Below are positions 25,656-35,143 of a stretch of DNA of 64,000 nt, one piece after another. The notes under the pieces are model-generated. The model did not search any database and had not been told where the DNA came from. It saw only the letters and a program-made list of their open reading frames with translations. Location: assembly GCA_965229505.1 (NCBI GenBank), contig OZ245881.1:2232001-2296000 (forward strand). The letters run 5' to 3'. The stretch's first letter is position 1, and each line of letters opens with the position of its first letter. The translations under genes were made by a program, and so were the position numbers. The DNA comes from UBA6059 sp040219045. Its GTDB lineage: Bacteria > Bacteroidota > Bacteroidia > Cytophagales > Cyclobacteriaceae.

Positions 25656-25874
25656 ATGAGGACAGCCGCTCAATTGAAGCTTGGAGAGAAAGGCATAGTT
25701 GCCGGATTCAGCGATAGCGACATGTCTCTCAAGCTTATCGAGATGGGTGTACTTCCAGGGCAGGAGATCCAGTTTCAGTTTGCGGCACCTTTCAACGGTC
25801 CCAGGTGCTTTAGGCTTAGAGGTTACAGTCTTTCTCTACGCCTCAATGAAGCGGAAGCTATTTCTCTCAACTAA
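25656..25874 (+). CDS. feoA: Ferrous iron transport protein A
   Basis: This 72-residue SH3-like FeoA protein has typical motifs: LGEKGIVAGFSDSDMSLKLIEMGVLPG and NGPRCFRLRGYSLSLR (shown in part), ending EAEAISLN. The ATG at 25656 (MRTAAQLKLGEK) is preferred over an upstream in-frame TTG. It lies two bases before feoB and is surely co-transcribed with it. Confidence 0.92.
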   Translation: MRTAAQLKLGEKGIVAGFSDSDMSLKLIEMGVLPGQEIQFQFAAPFNGPRCFRLRGYSLSLRLNEAEAISLN

Positions 25875-25876
25875 GA

Positions 25877-27991
25877 ATGGCTGGTTCGATGCTCAAAGTA
25901 GCCCTTGTAGGCAATCCCAATTCTGGTAAGTCATCGTTATTCAACCAGCTTACTGGCCTCAATCAAAAGGTAGGAAACTTCCCAGGCGTCACCGTAGATA
26001 TGAAGTCCGGTATAGCACCTATCGGGAATGGCTCTAACATTGAATTACTCGACTTACCCGGAACCTACAGCATCTATCCAAGGTCACTGGATGAGCGTGT
26101 GGTTATCAACTTACTGAGCAACAGTGCTCATCCGGAGTATCCTGATGTGGTAGTGGTAGTAGTGGATGCATCTAGTCTGGAGAGAAATCTGCTGCTTTTT
26201 ACAGAGATCAAGGATCTCGGAATCCCTACCGTCCTTGCACTCAATATGATGGATGTAGCAGGGAAGTCAGGTTTTGAAATAGACTCAGAAGCATTGGCCG
26301 ATTCCCTGAGCTGCCCTGTAGTTGTGATTAACGCGAGAGAGGGTATTGGTCTCGATAATCTCAAAAAAGCCATCGCCGAAATAGCTGGCGATAACGTGGC
26401 GTTCAAAAGTTTCTACGCTGCTGAGGAGCTGTCACCTGAGCTTGTTGGGGCTATTCAAGAGCGATATCCACATAAGAATAGCTACCGTGCCTATCAAATG
26501 GCACAGCAGCTCAATGACCTCAGCTTTCTATCACCTGAGGAAAAGGAATGGGTCGCCGGGATCAAGGCGCAATATGACTTTCAGGATAAAAAACTACAAG
26601 AGCAAGAGACACTAGATCGCTTTGCCCTTATCAGGAAAATGCTTGACAAATCCTTAGTGATCCGGCCGGTGAAAGCAGGCCGGTCATTGACGGATCGACT
26701 GGACAAAATCTTTACCCACAAAGTCTATGGCTATGCCATATTTCTAAGTGTACTTTTTCTGATTTTCCAGGCCATTTTCGCCTGGGCAGAGCCTTTCATG
26801 GATATAATTGATAGTGGGTTTGGTGAACTGAGTGGCTGGGTTCATAACAGCTTGCCCGAAGGCATACTCAATGATCTTATTGCAGAGGGGATCATTCCAG
26901 GCCTTGGAGGGGTAGTGATCTTCATTCCACAGATTGCTTTGCTTTTTGCATTCATTGCGATACTCGAGGAGTCTGGCTACATGGCCAGAGTTGTCTTCTT
27001 GATGGACCGTATTATGATCAAGTTTGGTCTCAATGGTAAGAGCGTTGTGCCGTTGATTTCAGGGATGGCTTGTGCTATTCCCGCCATCATGGCGACCCGT
27101 ACGATAGATAGTTGGAAAGATCGGCTTATTACCATATTCGTGACCCCCTTCATGAGTTGCTCGGCCAGATTACCTGTCTACGCGATCTTGATAGCCTTGG
27201 TCGTGCCTGACAAGACTTTATTCGGGCTGATCAATCTTCAGGGCCTAACCCTCATGGCCATGTACTTATTGGGTTTTGTGATGGCAATATTGTCTGCATA
27301 TGTCATGAAGCAGCTCCTGAATACCAGAGAGCGCAGCTACTTTATGATGGAGCTGCCCATTTATCGTTCACCACGCTGGGGCAATGTGGGCATCACGGTA
27401 TTAGAGAAAAGCAAGACCTTCGTTTTTGAGGCTGGAAAAATCATCCTTGCGATCTCGATTGTCTTATGGGTGCTGGCAAGCTACGGGCCAGGTGAAGAGT
27501 TTGATCGAGCAGAAGAGCAGGTACGCACGGCACAGCCCAAATTAGACGAAGCTGCCATGAATGATGCCATCGCGGCGTATCAGCTGGAGCAGTCATACGC
27601 AGGCCATCTTGGCAAGTTGATCGAACCCGTGATCAAGCCGCTGGGCTATGATTGGAAGATCGGCATTGCCTTGATCACCTCATTTGCAGCCAGGGAGGTG
27701 TTCGTAGGTACTATCGCGACTATTTATAGTGTAGGTTCTGATTTCGAAGATGAAGGCACAATCAAGAGCCGGCTGAGAGATGAAGTTAACCCAGAGACAG
27801 GCGGCCCAATGTATACGCCTGCTTTAGGATTCTCACTTATGGTTTTTTACGTCTTTGCCATGCAATGTATGAGCACGCTAGCCGTCGTATATCGAGAAAC
27901 AAGAGGCTGGAAGTGGCCGATGCTTCAGCTGATTTACATGTCAGCAGTGGCGTACTTGTCTGCTTTTATTGTTTATCAGTGGCTAAGCTAG
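25877..27991 (+). CDS. feoB: Ferrous iron transporter B
   Basis: This 704-residue inner-membrane Fe(II) transporter has an N-terminal G domain (VGNPNSGKSSLFNQLTG, LDLPGTYSIYP, the G4 motif NMMD near residue 123) and, from about residue 280, the multi-helix permease with Gate domains (VIFIPQIALLFAF, FMSCSARLPVYA). Length is normal. Its last 26 bases overlap the end of the convergent macroglobulin/plug gene. A small Cys-rich partner of the FeoB-associated type lies far upstream at 5479. Confidence 0.95.
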   Translation: MAGSMLKVALVGNPNSGKSSLFNQLTGLNQKVGNFPGVTVDMKSGIAPIGNGSNIELLDLPGTYSIYPRSLDERVVINLLSNSAHPEYPDVVVVVVDASSLERNLLLFTEIKDLGIPTVLALNMMDVAGKSGFEIDSEALADSLSCPVVVINAREGIGLDNLKKAIAEIAGDNVAFKSFYAAEELSPELVGAIQERYPHKNSYRAYQMAQQLNDLSFLSPEEKEWVAGIKAQYDFQDKKLQEQETLDRFALIRKMLDKSLVIRPVKAGRSLTDRLDKIFTHKVYGYAIFLSVLFLIFQAIFAWAEPFMDIIDSGFGELSGWVHNSLPEGILNDLIAEGIIPGLGGVVIFIPQIALLFAFIAILEESGYMARVVFLMDRIMIKFGLNGKSVVPLISGMACAIPAIMATRTIDSWKDRLITIFVTPFMSCSARLPVYAILIALVVPDKTLFGLINLQGLTLMAMYLLGFVMAILSAYVMKQLLNTRERSYFMMELPIYRSPRWGNVGITVLEKSKTFVFEAGKIILAISIVLWVLASYGPGEEFDRAEEQVRTAQPKLDEAAMNDAIAAYQLEQSYAGHLGKLIEPVIKPLGYDWKIGIALITSFAAREVFVGTIATIYSVGSDFEDEGTIKSRLRDEVNPETGGPMYTPALGFSLMVFYVFAMQCMSTLAVVYRETRGWKWPMLQLIYMSAVAYLSAFIVYQWLS

Positions 27992-30827
27992 CCCTGGCTG
28001 ATTTGTCGATTCTGTAGCCGCCTACGCCGGTTCCGACAAGCCCGGCAGTACTGACTCCCTCTATTTTCAGGTTTACCCAGGTATTCCTATCGGAATTATA
28101 AAACTCTACAAAAGCTTCACCATTTTCATCAAGGGTAATTTCCGGTTCCCAATGCAATGTATTTCTTAAGTCCGGTTCAGCATTGATGATCTCCATTTCA
28201 GTTTCGTACTTGCGTCCTTCAAAAACCCTGGGGAAGGAGTAGTTATTGACGATAGTGAAATGTGCCTCCTCGTTTTCGATAGTATTCTCTAACTCCTTCT
28301 TTGTGGTAACAAACACTACTCCTGCCTGCGCGCGACCACCGTAGACAGTTGCTGCGCGGCTACCTTTCATTACTGTCACAAACTCGATCATTTCAGGGCG
28401 TAGGTAGTTGAGGCGGTTATAGTCATGACCCACTGGAGTGCCATTCAGAATAAAAAGCACACCATTGGCCTCATCAAAATTATCCTGTGTCGTCTGACCT
28501 ATTTGTTCGACAGCACCCGTAGCATCATCTACACGAGTCAATGTGAACCCACCGACTGTAGTCGCCCGCCCTCGCAATGACCGGAAGAATACATTTCCAG
28601 TTGAAAAATCAACACTCGGCACGTTAGTCACCTGGCGTAAGATGCCAAGAAAGTCATCTGAATTTCGCAACTCCTCCCCTGACTTAGAATCGGTTGAGAA
28701 GTTCTTAAATTCCTTGACGACCTCATCTATTTTTTCTGGTAAGAGACGCTTTTCTTCAATCAATATCTCCTGAAGAAGCTTGTAATCTCCCAGGTCTTTG
28801 AGAAAGCTCAACCGATCGCCGGTATAATAAATAGAGTTGAAGCGAATTCTGTCTTCGGAGATTTGTTCTGCATCCTTGAGAGGATGGTTCTCCAGATACT
28901 GTGGAATAAACTGATCATCCAGGTACTCTTTCAACTCTATCTTCACGTTCTGCTTACCTTTTCTTGACAGGGCACTAAAGAGCACTTCCGAAGGATTGTG
29001 GTCAAGGTTGGTTTTATCGAAATAGAAAGACCCGTTTACTCCGGTGTTCACATCAAAGCTCTGATAGGTCCCGGACTGGACGATACTGATTTTAGCGCCC
29101 TCAACCGGCTTACCCCAGTTATTGACCACCTGACCTTCGAAGTAATCTCGGCTTATGGCTTTTTGATACTTTACAGAGTCACTTAGGATTTGACTGAAGT
29201 CAAACTTGCGCCAGCCATCAGTCATCAGCACTAGGTCTAACTCTTCTCGTGCCTCTTCCGACTCATCAAAGTAGTCGGAGACATTGGGAACCCCACCTGG
29301 CATCTCAGAGTCGAGGTACAAATGACTGAATATATCCGTGCCCTTATTGCGAGAGAGGAAGGAGTACATATTGTCATATGCCGTCATGGATAGGTTGGCA
29401 GTTACTGGCTGACCCTCCGGATCGGTAACTTTTATTTTAGCCCGCACCTTTTCTCTAGGACCGTAGGTGCGCTTATCTGTGATGAGTTCCACATATAGCT
29501 TTCTATTCCGATTGACAAATGCCAGTCGCTCGGCTTGGGGTATACCATTGGTATCAAAGAGCGTGATTTGTACTATTCCGGTAGGGAGGTTGCTCGTAGG
29601 TATGGTGACAAAGGCTTCATCTTTTAGATTACCGGAGAGCGACCAGTAAATCTGATTGCGCACCATCGCTGTGAGGAACACGCGTTCCTTCCTTTTGGTA
29701 TCAGAGGAGGATACACGCACGTTGAGCACTTGGTCGGACTGACCGACCACACTTAGTCCAAGACCGCCTTGAGCTATATTTCTAATCGGGAATTTGTTTT
29801 CCTTGATCTCGGGAGAGGTGACTACCAGATGGTAGAGGCTGTCATTGGGAAAGAAATTAAAATCTCCCATACCTCTGTGCCTTGTAGACACATTCGCCAC
29901 TTTCTGTCCCGAGCTGGACTCTATCCTACCGGAAATTGCAACCGGGTTCCCAAACTTGTCGGTAGCCCTAAACGCAACCCTCGAGCTGACACCTTTAATA
30001 ATTTTACCCCCCTCAGGAAAAAAGTCAACACTGAGGCTAGGTACATCTACGGGGATCACAGCATCTACCGCGATAGTCTGATCTTCGTAAAGTGATGAGA
30101 TTTCTGCGGTATAGCTGCTGGCCTCTTGATTTTCTGGTAAGGTGTATCGTATATAGAAGCTACCATTGTTGAGACCATAGCCACTGCCAGTTTGAACCTC
30201 TTCTCCATCCGCCTTAATCGAAAACTCATATTGCAATTCTTTGGTATCGGAAGGCGCTGTAGTAGAAGTTAACACCTTGATCACCACCTCCTGACCGGGA
30301 TAGTAGATCGAGTCACTAAAGGCTAAATCCAGCGTTACCTTAGGCATGATCATTTCCACCGGGGCAAGTTTCTTCACCTGCACATACCTGCTGAAGATCT
30401 GAGGGTCATCATAGTTCTTCATCCAGCTGGTATAGGCTGTGATCTGATAGTTACCATCATCCATCACTTCCGGTAGAGTGAGATCACCGGCGCTATAGCC
30501 ATTTCTGATAATAAACTTATCCTCACTCACCAGGCTACCCTCATCGTCAAGTACGCTCACGAAGAGCGTCTTCGATCGTTCAATTGGCCGGAAAGAGATA
30601 GCATCCAGAATGTACCCCTTAAACCAAATGTCATCACCCGGTTGGTAGACTTCCTTGTCTAATTGTAGATATATTTTTTCCGATGGCCGGGCGTCATTGA
30701 ACTTTGACAGCCGATCGCTAAGTTCTATAATGAATCGCTCGTCGATCGAAATAAAACCGACAGTGGCAATGAGTAGTATCGTGCCTAAAATAAGTTTTGG
30801 CAAAGCAGTCTTGTAGCGGTTTACCAT
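27966..30827 (-). CDS. Macroglobulin-like protein with a terminal TonB-plug domain
   Basis: This 953-residue envelope protein has an N-terminal signal/anchor (LPKLILGTILLIATVGFI). MG2-type beta domains follow (KIYLQLDKEVYQPGDDIWFKG, in part; later domains with VRAKIKVTDPEGQPV), then a carboxypeptidase-regulatory-like segment (NNWGKPVEGAKISIVQSG). At about residues 780-875 there is a TonB plug-like domain (LFILNGTPVG, MIEFVTVMKGSRAATVYGG, AGVVFVTTKK). No beta-barrel follows the plug; the protein ends about 90 residues later. The family is known in Bacteroidota as TonB-dependent receptor plug proteins, without a proven role. Confidence 0.8.
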   Translation of the reverse strand: MVNRYKTALPKLILGTILLIATVGFISIDERFIIELSDRLSKFNDARPSEKIYLQLDKEVYQPGDDIWFKGYILDAISFRPIERSKTLFVSVLDDEGSLVSEDKFIIRNGYSAGDLTLPEVMDDGNYQITAYTSWMKNYDDPQIFSRYVQVKKLAPVEMIMPKVTLDLAFSDSIYYPGQEVVIKVLTSTTAPSDTKELQYEFSIKADGEEVQTGSGYGLNNGSFYIRYTLPENQEASSYTAEISSLYEDQTIAVDAVIPVDVPSLSVDFFPEGGKIIKGVSSRVAFRATDKFGNPVAISGRIESSSGQKVANVSTRHRGMGDFNFFPNDSLYHLVVTSPEIKENKFPIRNIAQGGLGLSVVGQSDQVLNVRVSSSDTKRKERVFLTAMVRNQIYWSLSGNLKDEAFVTIPTSNLPTGIVQITLFDTNGIPQAERLAFVNRNRKLYVELITDKRTYGPREKVRAKIKVTDPEGQPVTANLSMTAYDNMYSFLSRNKGTDIFSHLYLDSEMPGGVPNVSDYFDESEEAREELDLVLMTDGWRKFDFSQILSDSVKYQKAISRDYFEGQVVNNWGKPVEGAKISIVQSGTYQSFDVNTGVNGSFYFDKTNLDHNPSEVLFSALSRKGKQNVKIELKEYLDDQFIPQYLENHPLKDAEQISEDRIRFNSIYYTGDRLSFLKDLGDYKLLQEILIEEKRLLPEKIDEVVKEFKNFSTDSKSGEELRNSDDFLGILRQVTNVPSVDFSTGNVFFRSLRGRATTVGGFTLTRVDDATGAVEQIGQTTQDNFDEANGVLFILNGTPVGHDYNRLNYLRPEMIEFVTVMKGSRAATVYGGRAQAGVVFVTTKKELENTIENEEAHFTIVNNYSFPRVFEGRKYETEMEIINAEPDLRNTLHWEPEITLDENGEAFVEFYNSDRNTWVNLKIEGVSTAGLVGTGVGGYRIDKSARASLATDKQ

Positions 30828-30863
30828 AGGCGAATTGGTTTATTTTTGGTGGTTTATTACTCT

Positions 30864-30892
30864 CCTACGTAGGTGTAGATACGTGACTACAC
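30864..30892. promoter_or_regulatory. Overlapping palindromes in the divergent promoter region
   Basis: CCTACGTAGG (30864-30873) is a perfect 10-bp palindrome. It runs into GTGTAG (30873-30878) and its inverted copy CTACAC (30887-30892) with an 8-base spacer. The block sits between the macroglobulin gene and the MutS-like gene and could be an operator for either. Confidence 0.35.
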
Positions 30893-30909
30893 AACATATA
30901 GATTAAACA

Positions 30910-32736
30910 ATGACGTCCCTCACTAACCCTTATCTCCAATTCCAAGACAAAGTCAAAGTCTGCGAAGCACAAATAAAAGTACTTAAAAAGCGGCTCAACT
31001 CTCTGACCATCAGCCGACTGGTTGTTTTTTTGCTGTTAGCTGCGCTTACTATCTATTTCTTATCAGAAAAAGAGGGTTTGGCATTGGTTGTTAGCATTGT
31101 GCTAATTGGTCCCTTATTCATTTGGCTTGTCTTTTCATATCACAAGACGAAGACGCGACTGCAAATCTCAGAACACCTTAAGCAGATTAATGAGGAAGAG
31201 CTTCAGCGGTTAGCAGGAAATTTGACGGATTTGGATGACGGTATGCCTCATCTTGACAAAGAGCACCCCTTTGCGCTCGACCTGGATATCTTTGGAAGTC
31301 CCTCGCTTTACCAGCTGATCAATCGGACAACTACCAAAAAAGGGAACAGAAAGCTGGTCGAAGCGCTTCTCGAGCATATCGACAGTGGAAAAATCGGCGA
31401 AAGACAACAGGCACTCAGGGAATTGAGCGAAGAACTGGAGTTCCGGCAGGAGCTGGAGGCGCAGGGGAGATATTACAGGGCGAAGGACGAGAAGGCCAGG
31501 ATAGACAGCAATGATACTGCACTCATCAACTGGATAGGTGATAGCGAGCGGTTGGGTAGCAAAAATCTCTTTAAAGCATTCAACATCATATCACCACTAA
31601 CGTCATTCATCCTGATCGGACTATATCCGGGGTATGCTGTTCACGTGGTTCTAGGGTTTATCTTCTTTCATTATGTCGTCATGGTTGGGTTTGTTTCCAG
31701 GGTTAGCAAAATGTCCAGAGAAGTAACCAGATCACTAAACCTTATCAGAACTTACAAGGAGATCATTCTAAAATTTGAAGCTCAAAAGTACAAGAGCTCC
31801 GAGCTGGTAGGCCTCCAGGCCAGGCTTGGTCAAGACGGAAGGTCTGCGAGTAAGATCCTGAAACAGCTGGAAAATATCCTTCAGAACTTCGATAATAGGG
31901 CCAATATGATCTACGGCCTTGTCAATGGAGTGCTACTCTTAGATCTCTACTGGTACGTCAAGGCACTGGAGTGGAAAGATCAGTACGGCCAGTTGATGCT
32001 TGACTGGATTGAAGTGGCAGCTGAGCTGGAGATGATGAGCAGCCTGTCGGCCTTTGTATATGCGCATCCTCAGTTCGTATTTCCAGAATTGAGAGCAGAG
32101 GGGCAGTATCATATCGAGGCTGATGACTTAGGACATCCGCTCATCCCGCAAGACAAACGTATCACCAATAATTTTAAAGTGACCGGAGAAGGCACGGTTG
32201 GCCTTGTGACTGGCTCCAATATGTCTGGAAAGAGCACTTTCTTACGGACAGTAGGTCTCAATATTGTGCTAGCGCAAATGGGCTTACCAGTATGCGCTAC
32301 CAAGTTCGTCTGGTCACCCATCAAAGTGTTTTCAGGTATGAGGACCCAAGACGATCTTGGTGAAAGTGTTAGCTCATTCTATGCAGAGCTTAAACGTATA
32401 CGGCAGCTACTCGACCTGACGAGCGATACGCCGGCGTTCTATCTGCTGGATGAGATACTAAAGGGTACCAATTCCGACGATCGACACAAGGGTGCGATGG
32501 CATTGATTGCACAGCTATCAGAGCGATCGGCCATCGGGTTGATCTCAACGCACGACCTGGCGCTGGGTAAGCTGGAAGAGACCAATCCGAAACTGATCAA
32601 CTACAGCTTTAACAGCCGACTGGATAATGGTGACCTGATATTTGACTACCGCATATCCGACGGGATATGTCGTAGCTTCAATGCCTCTGTACTGATGCAA
32701 AAAATGGGTATCATCCCAACTTCTCCGGCCTCTTAG
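30910..32736 (+). CDS. Membrane-anchored MutS-like ATPase
   Basis: This 608-residue protein has a MutS-type ATPase domain at the C terminus: Walker A GSNMSGKSTFLRT at about 435, DDLGESVSSFYAELKRI, Walker B FYLLDEILKGTNSDDR, and LISTHDLALGKLE. The mismatch-recognition and connector domains are absent. Two hydrophobic pairs, at about residues 32-75 and 224-260, predict membrane insertion, followed by a helical lever-like region. This is a Bacteroidota family annotated as DNA mismatch repair proteins, but its membrane anchors argue against classical mismatch repair. Confidence 0.8.
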   Translation: MTSLTNPYLQFQDKVKVCEAQIKVLKKRLNSLTISRLVVFLLLAALTIYFLSEKEGLALVVSIVLIGPLFIWLVFSYHKTKTRLQISEHLKQINEEELQRLAGNLTDLDDGMPHLDKEHPFALDLDIFGSPSLYQLINRTTTKKGNRKLVEALLEHIDSGKIGERQQALRELSEELEFRQELEAQGRYYRAKDEKARIDSNDTALINWIGDSERLGSKNLFKAFNIISPLTSFILIGLYPGYAVHVVLGFIFFHYVVMVGFVSRVSKMSREVTRSLNLIRTYKEIILKFEAQKYKSSELVGLQARLGQDGRSASKILKQLENILQNFDNRANMIYGLVNGVLLLDLYWYVKALEWKDQYGQLMLDWIEVAAELEMMSSLSAFVYAHPQFVFPELRAEGQYHIEADDLGHPLIPQDKRITNNFKVTGEGTVGLVTGSNMSGKSTFLRTVGLNIVLAQMGLPVCATKFVWSPIKVFSGMRTQDDLGESVSSFYAELKRIRQLLDLTSDTPAFYLLDEILKGTNSDDRHKGAMALIAQLSERSAIGLISTHDLALGKLEETNPKLINYSFNSRLDNGDLIFDYRISDGICRSFNASVLMQKMGIIPTSPAS

Positions 32737-32742
32737 ATTCTA

Positions 32743-32750
32743 TATCTTTG
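32743..32750 (+). promoter_or_regulatory. -7 element (TATCTTTG) for purKE
   Basis: TATCTTTG matches TAnnTTTG and lies 18 bases before the purK ATG at 32769, just after the stop of the MutS-like gene. No TTG is seen at the usual distance. Confidence 0.4.
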
Positions 32751-32768
32751 CCGACCAACAATCTACGA

Positions 32769-33908
32769 ATGAGTACAGGTAAACAACTTCCGAGAATAGG
32801 CGTGCTTGGTGGCGGTCAACTGGGCAGAATGATGATCCAGTCCGCGATTAATTACAACCTAGAGATTCATGTAATGGATCCTGATGCCAATGCACCATGC
32901 AAGGACATTGCCACATCCTTCACCCATGGTGCGATAACCGACTATCAACAGGTTTACGATTTTGGGAAAGGATTTGACTTTGTCACTATCGAAATAGAGA
33001 ATGTCAATACATCGGCGCTCAAACAATTACAGCAGGAAGGCGTCAAGGTCTTCCCACAGCCTGAGATCATCGAGCTTATTCAGGATAAAAGAGTCCAGAA
33101 GAAATTTTACGAAGAAAACGGGATTCCCACATCACCATTTATCCTCACAGAAAATGCAGCTGATGTGAAGGCTAATGCGGAATTCCTGCCAGCTGTCAAC
33201 AAGCTTGGGAAGGAAGGGTACGATGGTCGTGGAGTAAGTGTGCTTAAGTCTGAAGCTGATCTTGATAAGGCCTTTGATGCGCCCGGGTTGTTGGAAAAAT
33301 TCGTCGATTTCGAAAAAGAGCTGGCAGTGATCGTGGCTCGCAATGCCTCAGGAGAAATCAGAAGTTTTCCCGTTGTAGAGCTGTCGTTCCATCCAGTGCA
33401 CAATCTTGTGGAGTATCTTTTTAGTCCTGCCGCAATCACTAAGGAGATAGAGGAGAAAGCTCAGGAAGTCGCACAAGACGTCATTGAGAAACTCGGGTTG
33501 GTAGGTCTGTTGGCCGTTGAATTGTTTCTTACTAAAGATGGCAAAATCCTGGTCAATGAGGTAGCTCCACGTACACACAACAGTGGGCACCAGACTATCG
33601 AAGGCAACATTACCTCCCAGTTTGAGCAGCATCTACGAGCCATTCTTGATTGGCCGCTAGGTGATACTGGTATCAAGATACCATCGGCGATGGTCAACCT
33701 GTTAGGTGAAGATGGCTACACCGGGGAGGCGCAGTATGACGGGATGAAAGATATACTAGCCATGGATGGTGCGCACATTCATCTCTATGGCAAGAAACTA
33801 ACTAAGCCCTTCAGGAAAATGGGCCACATCACTATCGTCGATGACCATATGGAGGAGTTGAAGAAGAAGGCTAAATTGGTGAAATCAAAACTTAAAGTAA
33901 TCGCATGA
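32769..33908 (+). CDS. purK: 5-(carboxyamino)imidazole ribonucleotide synthase
   Basis: This 379-residue ATP-grasp enzyme makes N5-CAIR from AIR and bicarbonate in purine synthesis. Signatures are IGVLGGGQLGRMMIQSA, IEIENVNTSALKQL, NKLGKEGYDGRGVSVL, EKFVDFEKELAVIVARN and VNEVAPRTHNSGH. The ATG at 32769 (MSTGKQLPRIG) is chosen over an in-frame TTG at 32748. It overlaps purE by 4 bases (ATGA), so PurK and PurE are made together and act in succession. Confidence 0.95.
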   Translation: MSTGKQLPRIGVLGGGQLGRMMIQSAINYNLEIHVMDPDANAPCKDIATSFTHGAITDYQQVYDFGKGFDFVTIEIENVNTSALKQLQQEGVKVFPQPEIIELIQDKRVQKKFYEENGIPTSPFILTENAADVKANAEFLPAVNKLGKEGYDGRGVSVLKSEADLDKAFDAPGLLEKFVDFEKELAVIVARNASGEIRSFPVVELSFHPVHNLVEYLFSPAAITKEIEEKAQEVAQDVIEKLGLVGLLAVELFLTKDGKILVNEVAPRTHNSGHQTIEGNITSQFEQHLRAILDWPLGDTGIKIPSAMVNLLGEDGYTGEAQYDGMKDILAMDGAHIHLYGKKLTKPFRKMGHITIVDDHMEELKKKAKLVKSKLKVIA

Positions 33909-34429
33909 GCAAGCCAGTAGTAGGAATCATCATGGGTAGTCAGTCAGACCTCAGTATTATGTCCGAGGCAGCTGACATTTTGGAGGAACTGAAGGTTCCG
34001 TTTGAGCTGACCATCGTATCGGCTCACCGCACACCACATCGTATGGTCGACTATGCAGAAGGAGCAGCTGCCAGAGGTATCAAGGTCATCGTCGCGGGTG
34101 CAGGTGGAGCGGCCCACCTACCGGGAATGGTGGCGTCATTGACCACATTGCCGGTCATTGGGGTACCCATCAAGAGCCGCAACTCCATCGATGGGTGGGA
34201 TTCGGTGCTTTCAATACTCCAAATGCCTGGTGGCGTGCCGGTGGCAACTGTGGCCCTGGATGGCGCTAAGAATGCAGGTATACTGGCAGCTCAGATCATC
34301 GGAACGGCAGATAAGGCCACATCGAAAAATATTGCCGACTATAAAGCCAAACTTGGTGATGAGGTCGAAGAGTCTGCTAAAAAGGTAGAGGCGGATGGTT
34401 ACAAAGGGAAGTCTATTGGGTTCAGATGA
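33905..34429 (+). CDS. purE: N5-carboxyaminoimidazole ribonucleotide mutase
   Basis: This 174-residue class I PurE converts N5-CAIR to CAIR. Motifs are VGIIMGSQSDLSIM, TIVSAHRTPHRM with the catalytic His, GAGGAAHLPGMVAS, PVIGVPIKS and LQMPGGVPVATVA. It is coupled to purK and ends directly against the convergent DUF2490 gene, with no room between stop codons. Confidence 0.96.
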   Translation: MSKPVVGIIMGSQSDLSIMSEAADILEELKVPFELTIVSAHRTPHRMVDYAEGAAARGIKVIVAGAGGAAHLPGMVASLTTLPVIGVPIKSRNSIDGWDSVLSILQMPGGVPVATVALDGAKNAGILAAQIIGTADKATSKNIADYKAKLGDEVEESAKKVEADGYKGKSIGFR

Positions 34430-35143
34430 TTACTCGGGTTCGTTGTTTGAACGAACGTTGAAAAACAGGCCCGTCTCTACGAATAGTCGATTTTGTGATT
34501 GCCTTGTGAAATTGTCAGTGCGATAAGTGAAGCTCAATTGTAGTTTGGTGACATCACCAAAAAGGTAGCCTAGGCCGGAAGTTATTCGGTTGCCCCAGGG
34601 GTTCGAATGATTTTTTCTAATCTCATAGGTTACTTCATTGGACGCCAGGAAGTAGAATTCATTCCGATCTAAGGACTCTCCTGATAGTGGAAAATCTATC
34701 GAAAATCGATACCTAAGCCTTTGAGCGAAGGAGCGAGTAAATATGCGCTGTTCAGAACGAAATCGGCTGGATAATCTAATTGTTTGCGTTCTGTGAATCA
34801 TGGCGATTTGTTGGGTGATACGATGCTCAAAGAGTCGCTCGTCTTCAGTTGGTTCCAACCAGCGATACTTATATCCGACAGACGCTTTGAGTTTTGGATG
34901 GATTATGTAGGTCGCAAATTGGTTAAGTTCGGCAAACGCTAACCTGACATCAAGGCCGCTTTCTCCAAACTGTTTATTGTCTAGCCAAACCGTACGGTGT
35001 GCTAGCGAGCTATTAAAAGACCAGTCTTTACTCAGCTTATAGTTAACCGAAGTTGAAGCCTCCCAGACCAATGCGGTAGTACTCTGTGCGTAAGCTGAGT
35101 ATGAGATGAAACAGGACAAAATCAGGATGATTGAGCATCTCAT
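34430..35143 (-). CDS. DUF2490 outer-membrane protein
   Basis: This 237-residue protein has a signal peptide (MRCSIILILSCFISYSAYA) and a series of amphipathic beta strands ending in an aromatic-rich strand (NRLFVETGLFFNVRSN), as expected for a small outer-membrane barrel. DUF2490 features include ASTSVNYKLSKDWSFN, the SVGYKYRW strand and RLRYRFSIDFPL. The function is unknown. It overlaps the upstream gene by 4 bases. Confidence 0.75.
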   Translation of the reverse strand: MRCSIILILSCFISYSAYAQSTTALVWEASTSVNYKLSKDWSFNSSLAHRTVWLDNKQFGESGLDVRLAFAELNQFATYIIHPKLKASVGYKYRWLEPTEDERLFEHRITQQIAMIHRTQTIRLSSRFRSEQRIFTRSFAQRLRYRFSIDFPLSGESLDRNEFYFLASNEVTYEIRKNHSNPWGNRITSGLGYLFGDVTKLQLSFTYRTDNFTRQSQNRLFVETGLFFNVRSNNEPE

